From Burkholderiales bacterium (GTDB taxonomy: Bacteria > Pseudomonadota > Gammaproteobacteria > Burkholderiales > Burkholderiaceae), in assembly GCA_947372535.1 (NCBI GenBank), contig CANBUA010000003.1, positions 1 to 44,644 of the forward strand: DNA of 44,644 bases. The letters run 5' to 3'. The position numbers and the translations under genes are program-made. The notes beneath the pieces are model-generated. The model saw nothing but the letters and a program-made list of their open reading frames with translations. It did no database searches and was not told the DNA's origin. Below are positions 34,338 to 41,725 of this stretch, piece by piece; positions within the stretch are counted from its first letter, which is position 1; every line of letters starts with the position of its first letter.

Positions 34338-34348
34338 GGGACACGATC

Positions 34349-37300
34349 ATGAAGGGCGATTTTTCATTCCTGGCCTTTGACCAGGGGCCGCACTACACGG
34401 GTGTGCTGCACCAGCAAGGCCGCGTGCTGCTGGACCGCGACTGGAACGAAGCCGCAGCCATTGCCGCCACCTGGCGCTCGGCCGTGGGGCGCGACACCTT
34501 TGGCGACGGGGTGCTGGCGGTTCCTGCGGCCAACATCCAGGCCTTCAAGGTGCTCAGTGCCAGCACCGACGGCACCGTGGTCAAAGTCGAGCTGGACACC
34601 GGTCGCGCCTGGGCCGACGGCCTGTCCTTGACCCTGGATGCAACCAGCACCTTCACGGCCAGCTATTTCGCACCACCGCTCCAGTCGCCGCAGGCCACGC
34701 CCACCAGCATCGCCGACGGCATCCGCGATCTGGTCGTGCTGGAGGTTTGGGAAGACACCGTCAGCGGCTTTCAAGACCCCCTCAACCTGATCGAACCCGC
34801 ACTGGGCGGGCCCGACACCACCGAACGGAGCCAGGCCTTTGCCAACCTCAAACTGCTGCGCCTGGGCCCCAATGAGGATTGCAGCGCTGCCGCAGGCCTG
34901 GTCGACGACTTCGGCGCCAAAGGCAGGCTGACCGTCTCGCCCGCGCCCATCCTGAGCATCTCCGGCGACTGCCCGCTGGAAGCAGGTGGCGGCTACACGG
35001 GCCTGGAGCACTACCTGTACCGCATCGAAGTGGCCGACCCCGACGGCGCAGGCCGGGCGCGCTTCAAGTGGTCGCAATGGAACGGCGGCCTGGTGGGCCG
35101 AGGCCTCTATGCCGCAGCGGCGCCGGGCACGGGCACCGTGACGATCACGGCCAACGATCAGATGATCAACCATTGCGGGGTCACCGATTTCTACCTGGAG
35201 GCACTGGGCTTCGACGCCAGCCTGGGCAGTTGGCGCATCACCATGACGGCCCAGGCCACCTTGTCTCAGGATGGCATCCTGTCGCTCACCCAGGTGCAAG
35301 GCCCCTGGCCGGCCGTGACACCTGCCAGCGGCTTCTTCCGCTTGTGGAACGGCATTGAACTCGTCGCCGATTTCCCCGTGGGCGGCCCCAACCCGGTTGA
35401 ACTGAAAGACGGCATCCGTCTGGAGTTCGACCCCGCCACCGCCAGCAACGCCAACTACCAGAGCGGCGACCACTGGACCTTCCCGGTGCGCGCCTCGGGC
35501 GCGGCCTTCGAGCCACCCGTGTGGCCCACCAGTGCGCCACCCCAAGGCGTGCACCATCACCGCGTTGCGCTGGCCATCCTGAACTGGAACGCCGCACCCT
35601 CCACCACCGTCACCTGGGACGATGGCGAGATCGACGACTGCCGCCGCATCTTCCGCCCGCTGACCAACCAGAAGGTCTGCTGCACCTACAACGTGGGCGA
35701 CGGCCGCACCAGCCATGGCGATTTCGACGCCATTGAAGAAGCCTTGCAGCACCTGCCCGCCAATGGTGGCGAAATCTGCCTGCTGCCCGGCCTGCACCAG
35801 ACCAACGCCGTCATCGAAGGTCGGCGCAACGTCAGGATCAAGGGCTGTGACACCAAGACCAAGGTGATCCCGCGCAAGGACGGCGCGGCGCAACCCATCT
35901 TCACCGTCCGCGACTCGGTCAACATCAGCCTGGAGCACATGGACATGGTGACGCTGGGCGGCACCGCCATCGTCATCGGCGCCGGCAAGGCGGGTGGCGT
36001 GGTCGACGTTGAGGTGGCGCACAACCGCATCCTGGCCTGCACCAACGCCATCCGCGCGCGCAACGTCCAAGGCGCGAACATCCACCACAACCGCATCCGC
36101 ATGCTGGACAAGCGCGGCAGCGACGTGGCCATTTACCTGGCCGGTGACGACAGCCTGATCGAGCGCAACGACATCCGCCTGGTGCCCGCCCTGCGCATGC
36201 CGCCCATCGAGGTGCCAAGCGAACCCGATCCGCTGGACCCCAACGATCCCTGCGCCAAACTCGACATCGTCTACTTCAACCCCCGGCTGTTCATCGGCTA
36301 CGTCAATGCGGTGTGGGAGATCCTGCTGACGCCTCTGAAGCTGCTGGTGCAGCCGTACCGCGCACTGGGCGGCATCCAGTTGGGCGGCGGTTGCGAGCGC
36401 GTGCGCGTGCTGGAGAACACCGTGGTGGGCGGCGCCGGCAATGGCGTCACCCTCGGCGCCTCCTTGCAGCCCCCCGAGCCGGAGCCCGAGCACGTGTTCA
36501 CCCTGCCGCAAGAATCGGGCGTGAACGGCCTGGTGCTGGGGCCAGATGGGAAGCCGCGCGCCGGTGTGCAGATCACCTTGACCGACACCGCCACGGGCGC
36601 CACGCGCGTGCTGGTCAGCGATGCCAATGGCACCTTCCTGTTCGGCAGCAACCCCGCCTCCTTCCGCGTGACGGAAGGCGAGCCTGGCATGGTCATCGAC
36701 AAGCTGGACCTGCAGGCCAATGCGGGCGACCAGCGCTTCACGCTGACCATCGTCTTGAAGGACGACACCAAGCCCACACCCGAAGACAGCGGCTTCCTCT
36801 ATGACATCACCATCGAGCGCAACACGCTCACGGCCATGGGCCTGTCCGGCATCGGCGTGACCGCCGGATCGCTGGATGCCGCCAACTTGCGCGGCAGCGC
36901 CCTGGCCTACGCGCGCGGCCAACTGGGCACCCCGGTGGTGGGCCTGAGTATCCTGGGCAACAAGATCAACCACTGCCTGCTGAACCTCTTCGACAACGCC
37001 CTGCGCCACACCTCTGCCACCCAAGGCCTGGGCGGCATCTCGCTGGGCTTGTGCGAGGCCCTGGCCATCGTCGACAACCAGATCGAGGACAACGGCGTGA
37101 GCGGCGCCAAGCCCGTGTGCGGCATCTTCGTCGCCTACGGCGAAGACGTGGAGATCACCCACAACCGCCTGGTCAACAACGGCCCCTTGAGCCCCGACAT
37201 CACGGCCGAGACCTTGCTCCCCGGGGTTCGGGGCGGCATCGTGCTCAAGCTGGTCACCAACTTCAATCTGCTTGATCGGCAAGCCATCGCCCAAGGCGAG

Positions 37301-38074
37301 GCCTTCAGCCAGCGCCCCGCCGTGCGCATCCATGAAAACCTGGTCGACCAACCCGTGGGCCTGGCCCTGTACGCGGTGGCGTTCGGGCCCATCCAATGCA
37401 CCGACAACGCCCTCTCCAGCGAGCTGTCGGGGCTGAGCGCCCAGGAGCGCATGGCGGGCACGGTCTTCATCTTTGACCTGGGCGGCGTGAACAACGCCGG
37501 GGCCGGAGTGCAGTTGCAGCGGGAGAGCAGCCTGGCCAATGCGCCCGCCACGGCACCCACACCTGAAGAGGCCGCCACGGGCGCGCAAACACCTGCCGCG
37601 ACGGGCCTGCATGCCGCGCCCGCCGCGCTGGCGGCCCAACGGTATGCCAACGTGTCCCGGCTGTTCCCTGCCGGCAACGTGATGTTCAACGACAACCAAT
37701 TGCGCACCGGGCAGAGCAACACCAGTGCCACCTGCCACCTGATCGCCGCCATGGACGACCTGGCTTACCAAAGCAACCAGTCTTTCAGCCTGCGCGGCGG
37801 CAACCTGCTTGCCAACGGCATGCTCATGGGCAACACCCTGCGCGCCACCCACAACCGGTTCAGCGAGCGCGGCCCCGAGACCTTGCTGTCGCTGTTCGCA
37901 CTGGGCATTCGGCTCGTCAACGCCAGCTTCAACCAGGGCGACCACTGCATCGTGGCCAACGACATGAACCCGGCCATGGCCGAGGTGAAGGTCGGCAATC
38001 AGGTGCTCAACCCCAGTGCCTTGTGCGCCAGCCGCAGCACCACCTCCGGCATCCTTTTCAAACCTCACGGGTGA
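34349..38074 (+). CDS. Giant beta-helix protein with DUF6519-like N terminus and inserted Ig-like domain
   Basis: 1241 residues from the ATG at 34349; the frame is open back to 33890 but overlaps the wedge gene. The N terminus (FLAFDQGPHYTGVLHQQGRV, then LLDRDWNE) is typical of DUF6519 proteins in eCIS loci. From about residue 450 there are parallel beta-helix repeats (VRIKGCDTKTKVIP, VEVAHNRILACTNAI, ANIHHNRIRML). Near residues 720-800 a carboxypeptidase-regulatory-like Ig domain is inserted (GVNGLVLGPDGKPRAGVQIT), and beta-helix continues to the end. Shape and position suggest a baseplate-attached fibre or receptor-binding spike. A glycan lyase-like activity is possible for this fold. No catalytic residues could be assigned. 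Confidence 0.85.
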   Translation: MKGDFSFLAFDQGPHYTGVLHQQGRVLLDRDWNEAAAIAATWRSAVGRDTFGDGVLAVPAANIQAFKVLSASTDGTVVKVELDTGRAWADGLSLTLDATSTFTASYFAPPLQSPQATPTSIADGIRDLVVLEVWEDTVSGFQDPLNLIEPALGGPDTTERSQAFANLKLLRLGPNEDCSAAAGLVDDFGAKGRLTVSPAPILSISGDCPLEAGGGYTGLEHYLYRIEVADPDGAGRARFKWSQWNGGLVGRGLYAAAAPGTGTVTITANDQMINHCGVTDFYLEALGFDASLGSWRITMTAQATLSQDGILSLTQVQGPWPAVTPASGFFRLWNGIELVADFPVGGPNPVELKDGIRLEFDPATASNANYQSGDHWTFPVRASGAAFEPPVWPTSAPPQGVHHHRVALAILNWNAAPSTTVTWDDGEIDDCRRIFRPLTNQKVCCTYNVGDGRTSHGDFDAIEEALQHLPANGGEICLLPGLHQTNAVIEGRRNVRIKGCDTKTKVIPRKDGAAQPIFTVRDSVNISLEHMDMVTLGGTAIVIGAGKAGGVVDVEVAHNRILACTNAIRARNVQGANIHHNRIRMLDKRGSDVAIYLAGDDSLIERNDIRLVPALRMPPIEVPSEPDPLDPNDPCAKLDIVYFNPRLFIGYVNAVWEILLTPLKLLVQPYRALGGIQLGGGCERVRVLENTVVGGAGNGVTLGASLQPPEPEPEHVFTLPQESGVNGLVLGPDGKPRAGVQITLTDTATGATRVLVSDANGTFLFGSNPASFRVTEGEPGMVIDKLDLQANAGDQRFTLTIVLKDDTKPTPEDSGFLYDITIERNTLTAMGLSGIGVTAGSLDAANLRGSALAYARGQLGTPVVGLSILGNKINHCLLNLFDNALRHTSATQGLGGISLGLCEALAIVDNQIEDNGVSGAKPVCGIFVAYGEDVEITHNRLVNNGPLSPDITAETLLPGVRGGIVLKLVTNFNLLDRQAIAQGEAFSQRPAVRIHENLVDQPVGLALYAVAFGPIQCTDNALSSELSGLSAQERMAGTVFIFDLGGVNNAGAGVQLQRESSLANAPATAPTPEEAATGAQTPAATGLHAAPAALAAQRYANVSRLFPAGNVMFNDNQLRTGQSNTSATCHLIAAMDDLAYQSNQSFSLRGGNLLANGMLMGNTLRATHNRFSERGPETLLSLFALGIRLVNASFNQGDHCIVANDMNPAMAEVKVGNQVLNPSALCASRSTTSGILFKPHG

Positions 38075-38078
38075 CGAC

Positions 38079-38807
38079 ATGGCCATCATCTCCAACACCG
38101 GACAACATGCCTACAAGAGCGACCTGCAAGGCGCGTTCGAGGCCTTGCAGGAGCAGCGCAGCGACCTGCTCGCCATGGTGCGCGACATGCAACTGGCGTC
38201 TCGGCTGCTCGCCGTCGAGGAGGCGCGCCGCCTGCGAACAGACGTCGATCCCGACGATCCCCGCGTGGCCATGTACACGCAGGCCAACGCCAGCATCCTG
38301 AGCCGTGTGGATGCGCTGGAAGTCGAGGTTCAGATCGCCAACATCCGCGTGCCGTCGGTCACCAAAACAGAGACCCTGGTGCAAGGCCGCGTGACCGATG
38401 AGGCGGCCAAGGCGCTTGCCCATGTGCAGGTTGCCCTGGTGGACGAGGCTGGCGCCCCCGTGGCAGGTCTGGGGCCCGTGGAAACCGATGACTCGGGCTA
38501 CTACGCCTTCATCCTGCAGCCGGCTCAGGTCGATGCATTGGCCCATCAACATTTGCTGAGCTTGCAGGTGGGCAACGACAGCGGTAAATTGGTGCCCGCT
38601 GGCATCCAGCCCTTCAGTCTGACCAAGGGACAGGTGTCGGTGACCGAGCTCAGGCTGAAAGCGGGCGAGCTGGACACATTGAAGCTGCGCCCGAGCGTGA
38701 TGCGTGACATGACTGCCATGAGCGCGGCAACCAGCACCGGGGCCACGCCCGTCAAGGATGCGCAGGCCGGCGTGAAGACCACCCGCAAGACCACGCCCAA
38801 GGGCTGA
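38079..38807 (+). CDS. Coiled-coil plus carboxypeptidase-regulatory-like Ig domain protein
   Basis: 242 residues from the ATG at 38079. Residues 1-95 are helical and likely coiled coil (FEALQEQRSDLLAMVRDMQL). Residues about 100-200 form an Ig-like domain of the carboxypeptidase-regulatory type: TLVQGRVTDEAAKALAHVQV, then VETDDSGYYAFIL. The last 25 residues are Thr/Lys rich and disordered. The same domain type is inserted in the preceding beta-helix protein, so the two may assemble together. Alternatively it is a linker between baseplate and cargo. Known fibre shafts are not evident. Confidence 0.72.
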   Translation: MAIISNTGQHAYKSDLQGAFEALQEQRSDLLAMVRDMQLASRLLAVEEARRLRTDVDPDDPRVAMYTQANASILSRVDALEVEVQIANIRVPSVTKTETLVQGRVTDEAAKALAHVQVALVDEAGAPVAGLGPVETDDSGYYAFILQPAQVDALAHQHLLSLQVGNDSGKLVPAGIQPFSLTKGQVSVTELRLKAGELDTLKLRPSVMRDMTAMSAATSTGATPVKDAQAGVKTTRKTTPKG

Positions 38808-38825
38808 CGCGAAGGATCGCTCACC

Positions 38826-40064
38826 ATGATGAACCACCCACAACTGGCCAGAAGTTCCGCACGGGCGAGGTTCGCCAAAGCTGAGCCACGCCGACGTTCG
38901 CAAGGTCTGCCCCTGTCGCTCGTGCAACGATCCGGGTGCGCGTGCGGAGGGAGCTGCCCACGATGCCAAGCCTCAAGCGGATCGCCAGGCCAGGTGCGCG
39001 TCAGCCAGCCTGGCGACGCGATGGAACAAGAAGCAGATCAGGCTGCCGACCGTGTGATGCGCAGCAGCAAGGGCCCGGAAAATGCTCAGGCCACAGCGAA
39101 AGATCAAGTGCAGCGCAAGACCGCCAGCGCTTCTTCTGCATCGCCCTCTGCCTTTGCGGGCACGCCTGCCGCGAGCGGCCTGCAATCCCCCAGCAAGCCC
39201 CTGGACGCCGGCACGCGCAGCTTCATGGAGTCGCGCTTCAACGAAGACTTCAGCGGCGTGCGCGTTCACGATGGCCAGGCTGCAGCCGAGTCGGCGGATG
39301 GCCTGGATGCGCGCGCTTACACCGTGGGTGCAGACATCGTGTTCGGCGCCAGCGAGTACGCGCCGAACACGCCATCCGGGCAGCTCTTGCTGGCCCATGA
39401 GCTGGCGCACGTTGTGCAGCAACAGGCCGTGCCCGACCAGGAGGTCCATCGACTGGTCCGCCGCGAGAACGTCAGTTGCCAGGCAGATGGCCTGACCGAC
39501 CCGGCCCTGACTGGCGATGAGGTTGTGCAGGCACTCACCGACGCCGATGCCGAAGCCATCGGATTGGCCCAGGCGGCCGAAGACCAGCTCAACGCCAACC
39601 TGGCCTCGGTCCGGGCCGGCAACCCGGTCGACGGCGACTTCGACACCATCCTGCAAGAAGAGCTGGGCCTGTCCCTCGCCAATCCCGCTGATCGCGGCTT
39701 GATCCAGCAGCAGGCCACCCGCTTCAACCGCGTGCGGACCACGCTCGAAAGTGGCTACCTGCGCTACCAATGCCTGGGCGGCGAGAGCTTCCCCCTGGTA
39801 GGCTGCACTGTCGGCAGTTGTGGCACCAACTTTGCCTTCAGTTGCCCCGGTAACCGACTGATCGTGCTGTGCCCGACTTTCTGGGCCACGCCCGATCAGC
39901 GAGGACTGACCTTGTTGCACGAGCCCTTCCACGTCTGGTTCTCCATGCTCAGGCACGCCCCCAACGCGCTGCGCCGAGCCGACTCGTCCTGCTTCGAATC
40001 CTTTGCAGCTCGGGTGTCGGGGCAAGCCGCACCCCAGTCCTGCGTGGGCCACACCGCTGGCTAG
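38826..40064 (+). CDS. DUF4157 eCIS cargo protein with C-terminal metallopeptidase-like domain
   Basis: 412 residues (an ATG three bases later is equivalent); GAAGGA precedes the start. In order: an Arg-rich N terminus; a cysteine motif CACGGSCPRCQ at C38, C40, C44, C47; MEQEADQAADRVM; the DUF4157 core about 126-200 with HELAH at 191-195; then a distinct C-terminal domain with HEPFH at 365-369 followed by RADSSCFESFA, which resembles the HExxH plus NADSY pattern of aspzincin-like peptidases. DUF4157 is well known to be enriched in eCIS cargo. Delivery as a toxin and peptide hydrolysis by the C-terminal domain are inferred. Confidence 0.85.
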   Translation: MMNHPQLARSSARARFAKAEPRRRSQGLPLSLVQRSGCACGGSCPRCQASSGSPGQVRVSQPGDAMEQEADQAADRVMRSSKGPENAQATAKDQVQRKTASASSASPSAFAGTPAASGLQSPSKPLDAGTRSFMESRFNEDFSGVRVHDGQAAAESADGLDARAYTVGADIVFGASEYAPNTPSGQLLLAHELAHVVQQQAVPDQEVHRLVRRENVSCQADGLTDPALTGDEVVQALTDADAEAIGLAQAAEDQLNANLASVRAGNPVDGDFDTILQEELGLSLANPADRGLIQQQATRFNRVRTTLESGYLRYQCLGGESFPLVGCTVGSCGTNFAFSCPGNRLIVLCPTFWATPDQRGLTLLHEPFHVWFSMLRHAPNALRRADSSCFESFAARVSGQAAPQSCVGHTAG

Positions 40065-40078
40065 GCCGAGCCCACACG

Positions 40079-41272
40079 ATGAAACTGGCTTCGCCAAGCG
40101 CTTCACCCCAGGGCAAGCGCCCAGCCTCCTCCGTTCAATCGGCCCGATCACCGCTTTTGGCCAGGCCGGCTGCACTGCGCCTGCCTCTTCAGCGGCAAAG
40201 CTGTGCCTGCGGCGGCCAGTGCCCGCGTTGCCAGGCCGCCCCAACGACCGCAGCGCCTGTCAGCCAGTCCAGCGCCCCGGTCATCGCCCGTGAACCCAAG
40301 CCCGATGCCCAGACGGACAAGAAGGACCGCGACGCCGTCAAGGCAGCCATTGCCACATTCACCAACCAGGCCGCAACCATCAGCGGGCCGCAAGGCAAGG
40401 TCGATGCCGCGCTCTTCGAGCAATCGATCACCAGTTGGGGCGCCACGGTGGTTGACATGCAAAAGCTCATCCAGGAGCACCTCAGTGGCGACACCTTGCT
40501 GGACCGCGAGCTGCAAGCCGCCTACATCAGCGCCATCCGGGCGCTGATGCCCAAGGCAGCCGCGGCGCTGAACACCACCGAAAACGCGCTGTACGGCATC
40601 AACAGCGCGCGCATGCCCATGTGGGCCTGGCAGTCGGCGCACCGACAGGAGACCGACATCTCGACACCCCTGGACCAGGGCCAGGCCGTCGACCCGCTGA
40701 GCGGCAACGCCAGCTTCAGCACCGGCAATGGCCTCAGCGTGACGATCCTGGCCGACACGGTGGACCCGGCCATCGCCACCCCGGTCACGCGACTGGTGAT
40801 CCCGGTGGACATCCCCTTCACCACCCTGATCGCCCCCGACAAGGCCAAAACCGAAACCATCGACACCTTCACACCGCCGGCCAGTTCAGCCACCATCCAG
40901 ACGGCCTACCCGTCCGGCATGCCGGGCTCGGGTGCCTCAGGCTATGGGCGAGGCACCACGGCCGAGGACATGGCGGGCGGCAAGGTCAACCCGCCATCCA
41001 CCACCTTGCGCTGGCATGAAGGCCATCACGGCCTGGACTTTGTCGCCTACTTGAAGGCGAACCCCTTGCCCAGCTTCAACGGCACCAGTGGCATGACACG
41101 CAAGAAGTTCAACGATGCGATCGCCACGTACAAGGCCGCCATCAAAGCCTATGTGGCCAGCGCCGAGAAGGCCTCGTCGATGCTGACCCATTGCGTTGGC
41201 ACCACGATTGACACCTACAACCAGGCCAACGCCAAGCCGGGCGCCAAAGTCAAACTGGAATGCACGCCCTGA
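40079..41272 (+). CDS. Candidate eCIS cargo protein with CACGG motif and HEGHH site
   Basis: 397 residues from the ATG at 40079, 14 bases after the DUF4157 gene. The N terminus has LPLQRQSCACGGQCPRCQAA with C42, C44, C48 and C51, closely alike to the gene before, but no DUF4157 domain follows. Instead comes an acid/helical region (DAVKAAIATFTNQAATISG), a strand-rich middle, and LRWHEGHHGLDFVAYLK with HEGHH at 313-317, a zincin-like motif. The last 90 residues are helical and include a lone cysteine pair. No family is recognised. The shared N terminus and place argue for a second cargo toxin. Confidence 0.72.
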   Translation: MKLASPSASPQGKRPASSVQSARSPLLARPAALRLPLQRQSCACGGQCPRCQAAPTTAAPVSQSSAPVIAREPKPDAQTDKKDRDAVKAAIATFTNQAATISGPQGKVDAALFEQSITSWGATVVDMQKLIQEHLSGDTLLDRELQAAYISAIRALMPKAAAALNTTENALYGINSARMPMWAWQSAHRQETDISTPLDQGQAVDPLSGNASFSTGNGLSVTILADTVDPAIATPVTRLVIPVDIPFTTLIAPDKAKTETIDTFTPPASSATIQTAYPSGMPGSGASGYGRGTTAEDMAGGKVNPPSTTLRWHEGHHGLDFVAYLKANPLPSFNGTSGMTRKKFNDAIATYKAAIKAYVASAEKASSMLTHCVGTTIDTYNQANAKPGAKVKLECTP

Positions 41273-41281
41273 GCGATTGCG

Positions 41282-41455
41282 ATGTCCTCGAAGAGATCCG
41301 CCCGCACCCCTGCGCCCAAGGCTCCCGCCACCGTCAAGCCCATGGCCACCGCCACCACCAACGGTATGGCTGAATCGGTGATGCGCTCGCCCACGCGCTT
41401 GAACATGCGCTGCGCCTGTGGCGGCCCGCGTTGTGGCCTGGCCGCCAGGCAGTGA
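41282..41455 (+). CDS. 57-residue ORF carrying the CACGG motif alone
   Basis: The ATG at 41282 is nine bases after the previous stop and the frame runs to TGA at 41453-41455. The product is basic and Pro/Thr/Ala rich, then ends with RLNMRCACGGPRCGLAARQ. It repeats the cysteine motif of the two cargo genes (CACGG...PRC) but lacks the middle xC pair, and it stops 6 residues later with no effector domain. The ribosome site is weak. It could be a small cargo or adaptor, or the 5' remnant of a third cargo gene cut off before the tRNA. Confidence 0.5.
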   Translation: MSSKRSARTPAPKAPATVKPMATATTNGMAESVMRSPTRLNMRCACGGPRCGLAARQ

Positions 41456-41534
41456 AAGGCCAAGGCCGACCCGGCCGCCGCGCCGGTCACCGGCCCAATC
41501 CCCAATGGACGACCACCAGGCCCAGGCAAGAAAA

Positions 41535-41565
41535 AAGCCTCTCAAATCAATGACTTGAGAGGCTT
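41535..41565 (-). terminator. Rho-independent terminator after tRNA-Val
   Basis: AAGCCTCTCAA (41535-41545) and TTGAGAGGCTT (41555-41565) form a perfect 11-bp stem with a 9-base loop. On the minus strand the stem is followed by a T-run (the A tract at 41531-41536 on the plus strand), so it ends the tRNA transcript. On the plus strand only two T residues follow, so it may also slow the eCIS transcript but less well. Confidence 0.85.
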
Positions 41566-41569
41566 ATCC

Positions 41570-41644
41570 TGGTGGGCGGTGCAGGGTTCGAACCTGCGAC
41601 CCCTGCCGTGTGAAGGCAGTGCTCTACCGCTGAGCTAACCGCCC
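41570..41644 (-). tRNA. tRNA-Val (anticodon CAC), CCA encoded
   Basis: The minus-strand sequence folds as a cloverleaf: acceptor GGGCGGT/ACCGCCC, D-arm GCTC...GAGC, anticodon stem CTGCC/GGCAG with loop TTCACAC (anticodon CAC at 41610-41612, reading GUG), T-arm GCAGG-TTCGAAC-CCTGC, discriminator A and genomic CCA at 41570-41572. It is a single gene flanked by a good terminator. A tRNA beside an accessory locus is a common insertion border, but no repeated 3' end was found in the window. Confidence 0.95.
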
Positions 41645-41719
41645 GAAACTGGTTCGGGTGTCCCGTGGTCTTTGCCTGGATCAAGCAACTTGGCGTTACC
41701 GTGATCAGCGAAGACCAAA

Positions 41720-41725
41720 ACTATA
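41720..41725 (-). promoter_or_regulatory. Possible extended -10 promoter of tRNA-Val
   Basis: On the minus strand TGC-TATAGT forms an extended -10 element (TGnTATAGT) overlapping the dnaQ stop codon. Transcription would start near 41713, giving a leader of about 69 bases. No good -35 box is seen, which an extended -10 can tolerate. The tRNA may also be read from upstream dnaQ. Confidence 0.4.

Larger units (their letters stand above)
13674..41455 (+). other. Extracellular contractile injection system (eCIS) locus with regulator and cargo genes
   Basis: All genes run on the plus strand with little or no space between them. Sheath, tube, gp25, gp6-like, gp7-like, hub, spike, LysM adaptor, DUF4255 cap and AAA+ ATPase together are the eCIS core of the Afp/PVC type. 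No capsid, portal, terminase, integrase or lysis genes are present, so this is not a prophage. No TssJ, TssL, TssM or ClpV is present, so it is not a type VI system. The layout starts with a sigma54 activator and ends with a three-gene cargo cassette before tRNA-Val. Confidence 0.93.

Noticed and set aside
33890..34348. Upstream extension of the beta-helix gene
   Set aside because: It overlaps the end of the gp7-like wedge gene for about 450 bases and reads as arginine/proline-rich shadow text. The ATG at 34349 starts a typical DUF6519 N terminus.
34364..38098. A 1244-codon open frame on the minus strand
   Set aside because: It is the antisense shadow of the beta-helix gene in high-GC DNA, with Gln/His/Gly/Val-rich composition and no motif. 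The plus-strand frame has recognisable domains and fits the operon.
13674..41455. Prophage
   Set aside because: There is no capsid, portal, terminase, integrase, replication or lysis gene; DUF4255 and the AAA+ ATPase are eCIS marks.
13674..41455. Type VI secretion system
   Set aside because: No TssJ, TssL, TssM or ClpV; the sheath is a single phage-like chain, not TssB/TssC; hub and spike are separate short proteins.
41456..41530. Continuation of the 57-residue ORF by a frameshift
   Set aside because: A shifted frame is open for about 30 codons but reads as Pro/Arg-rich text with no motif, so there is no sign of a hidden effector domain.
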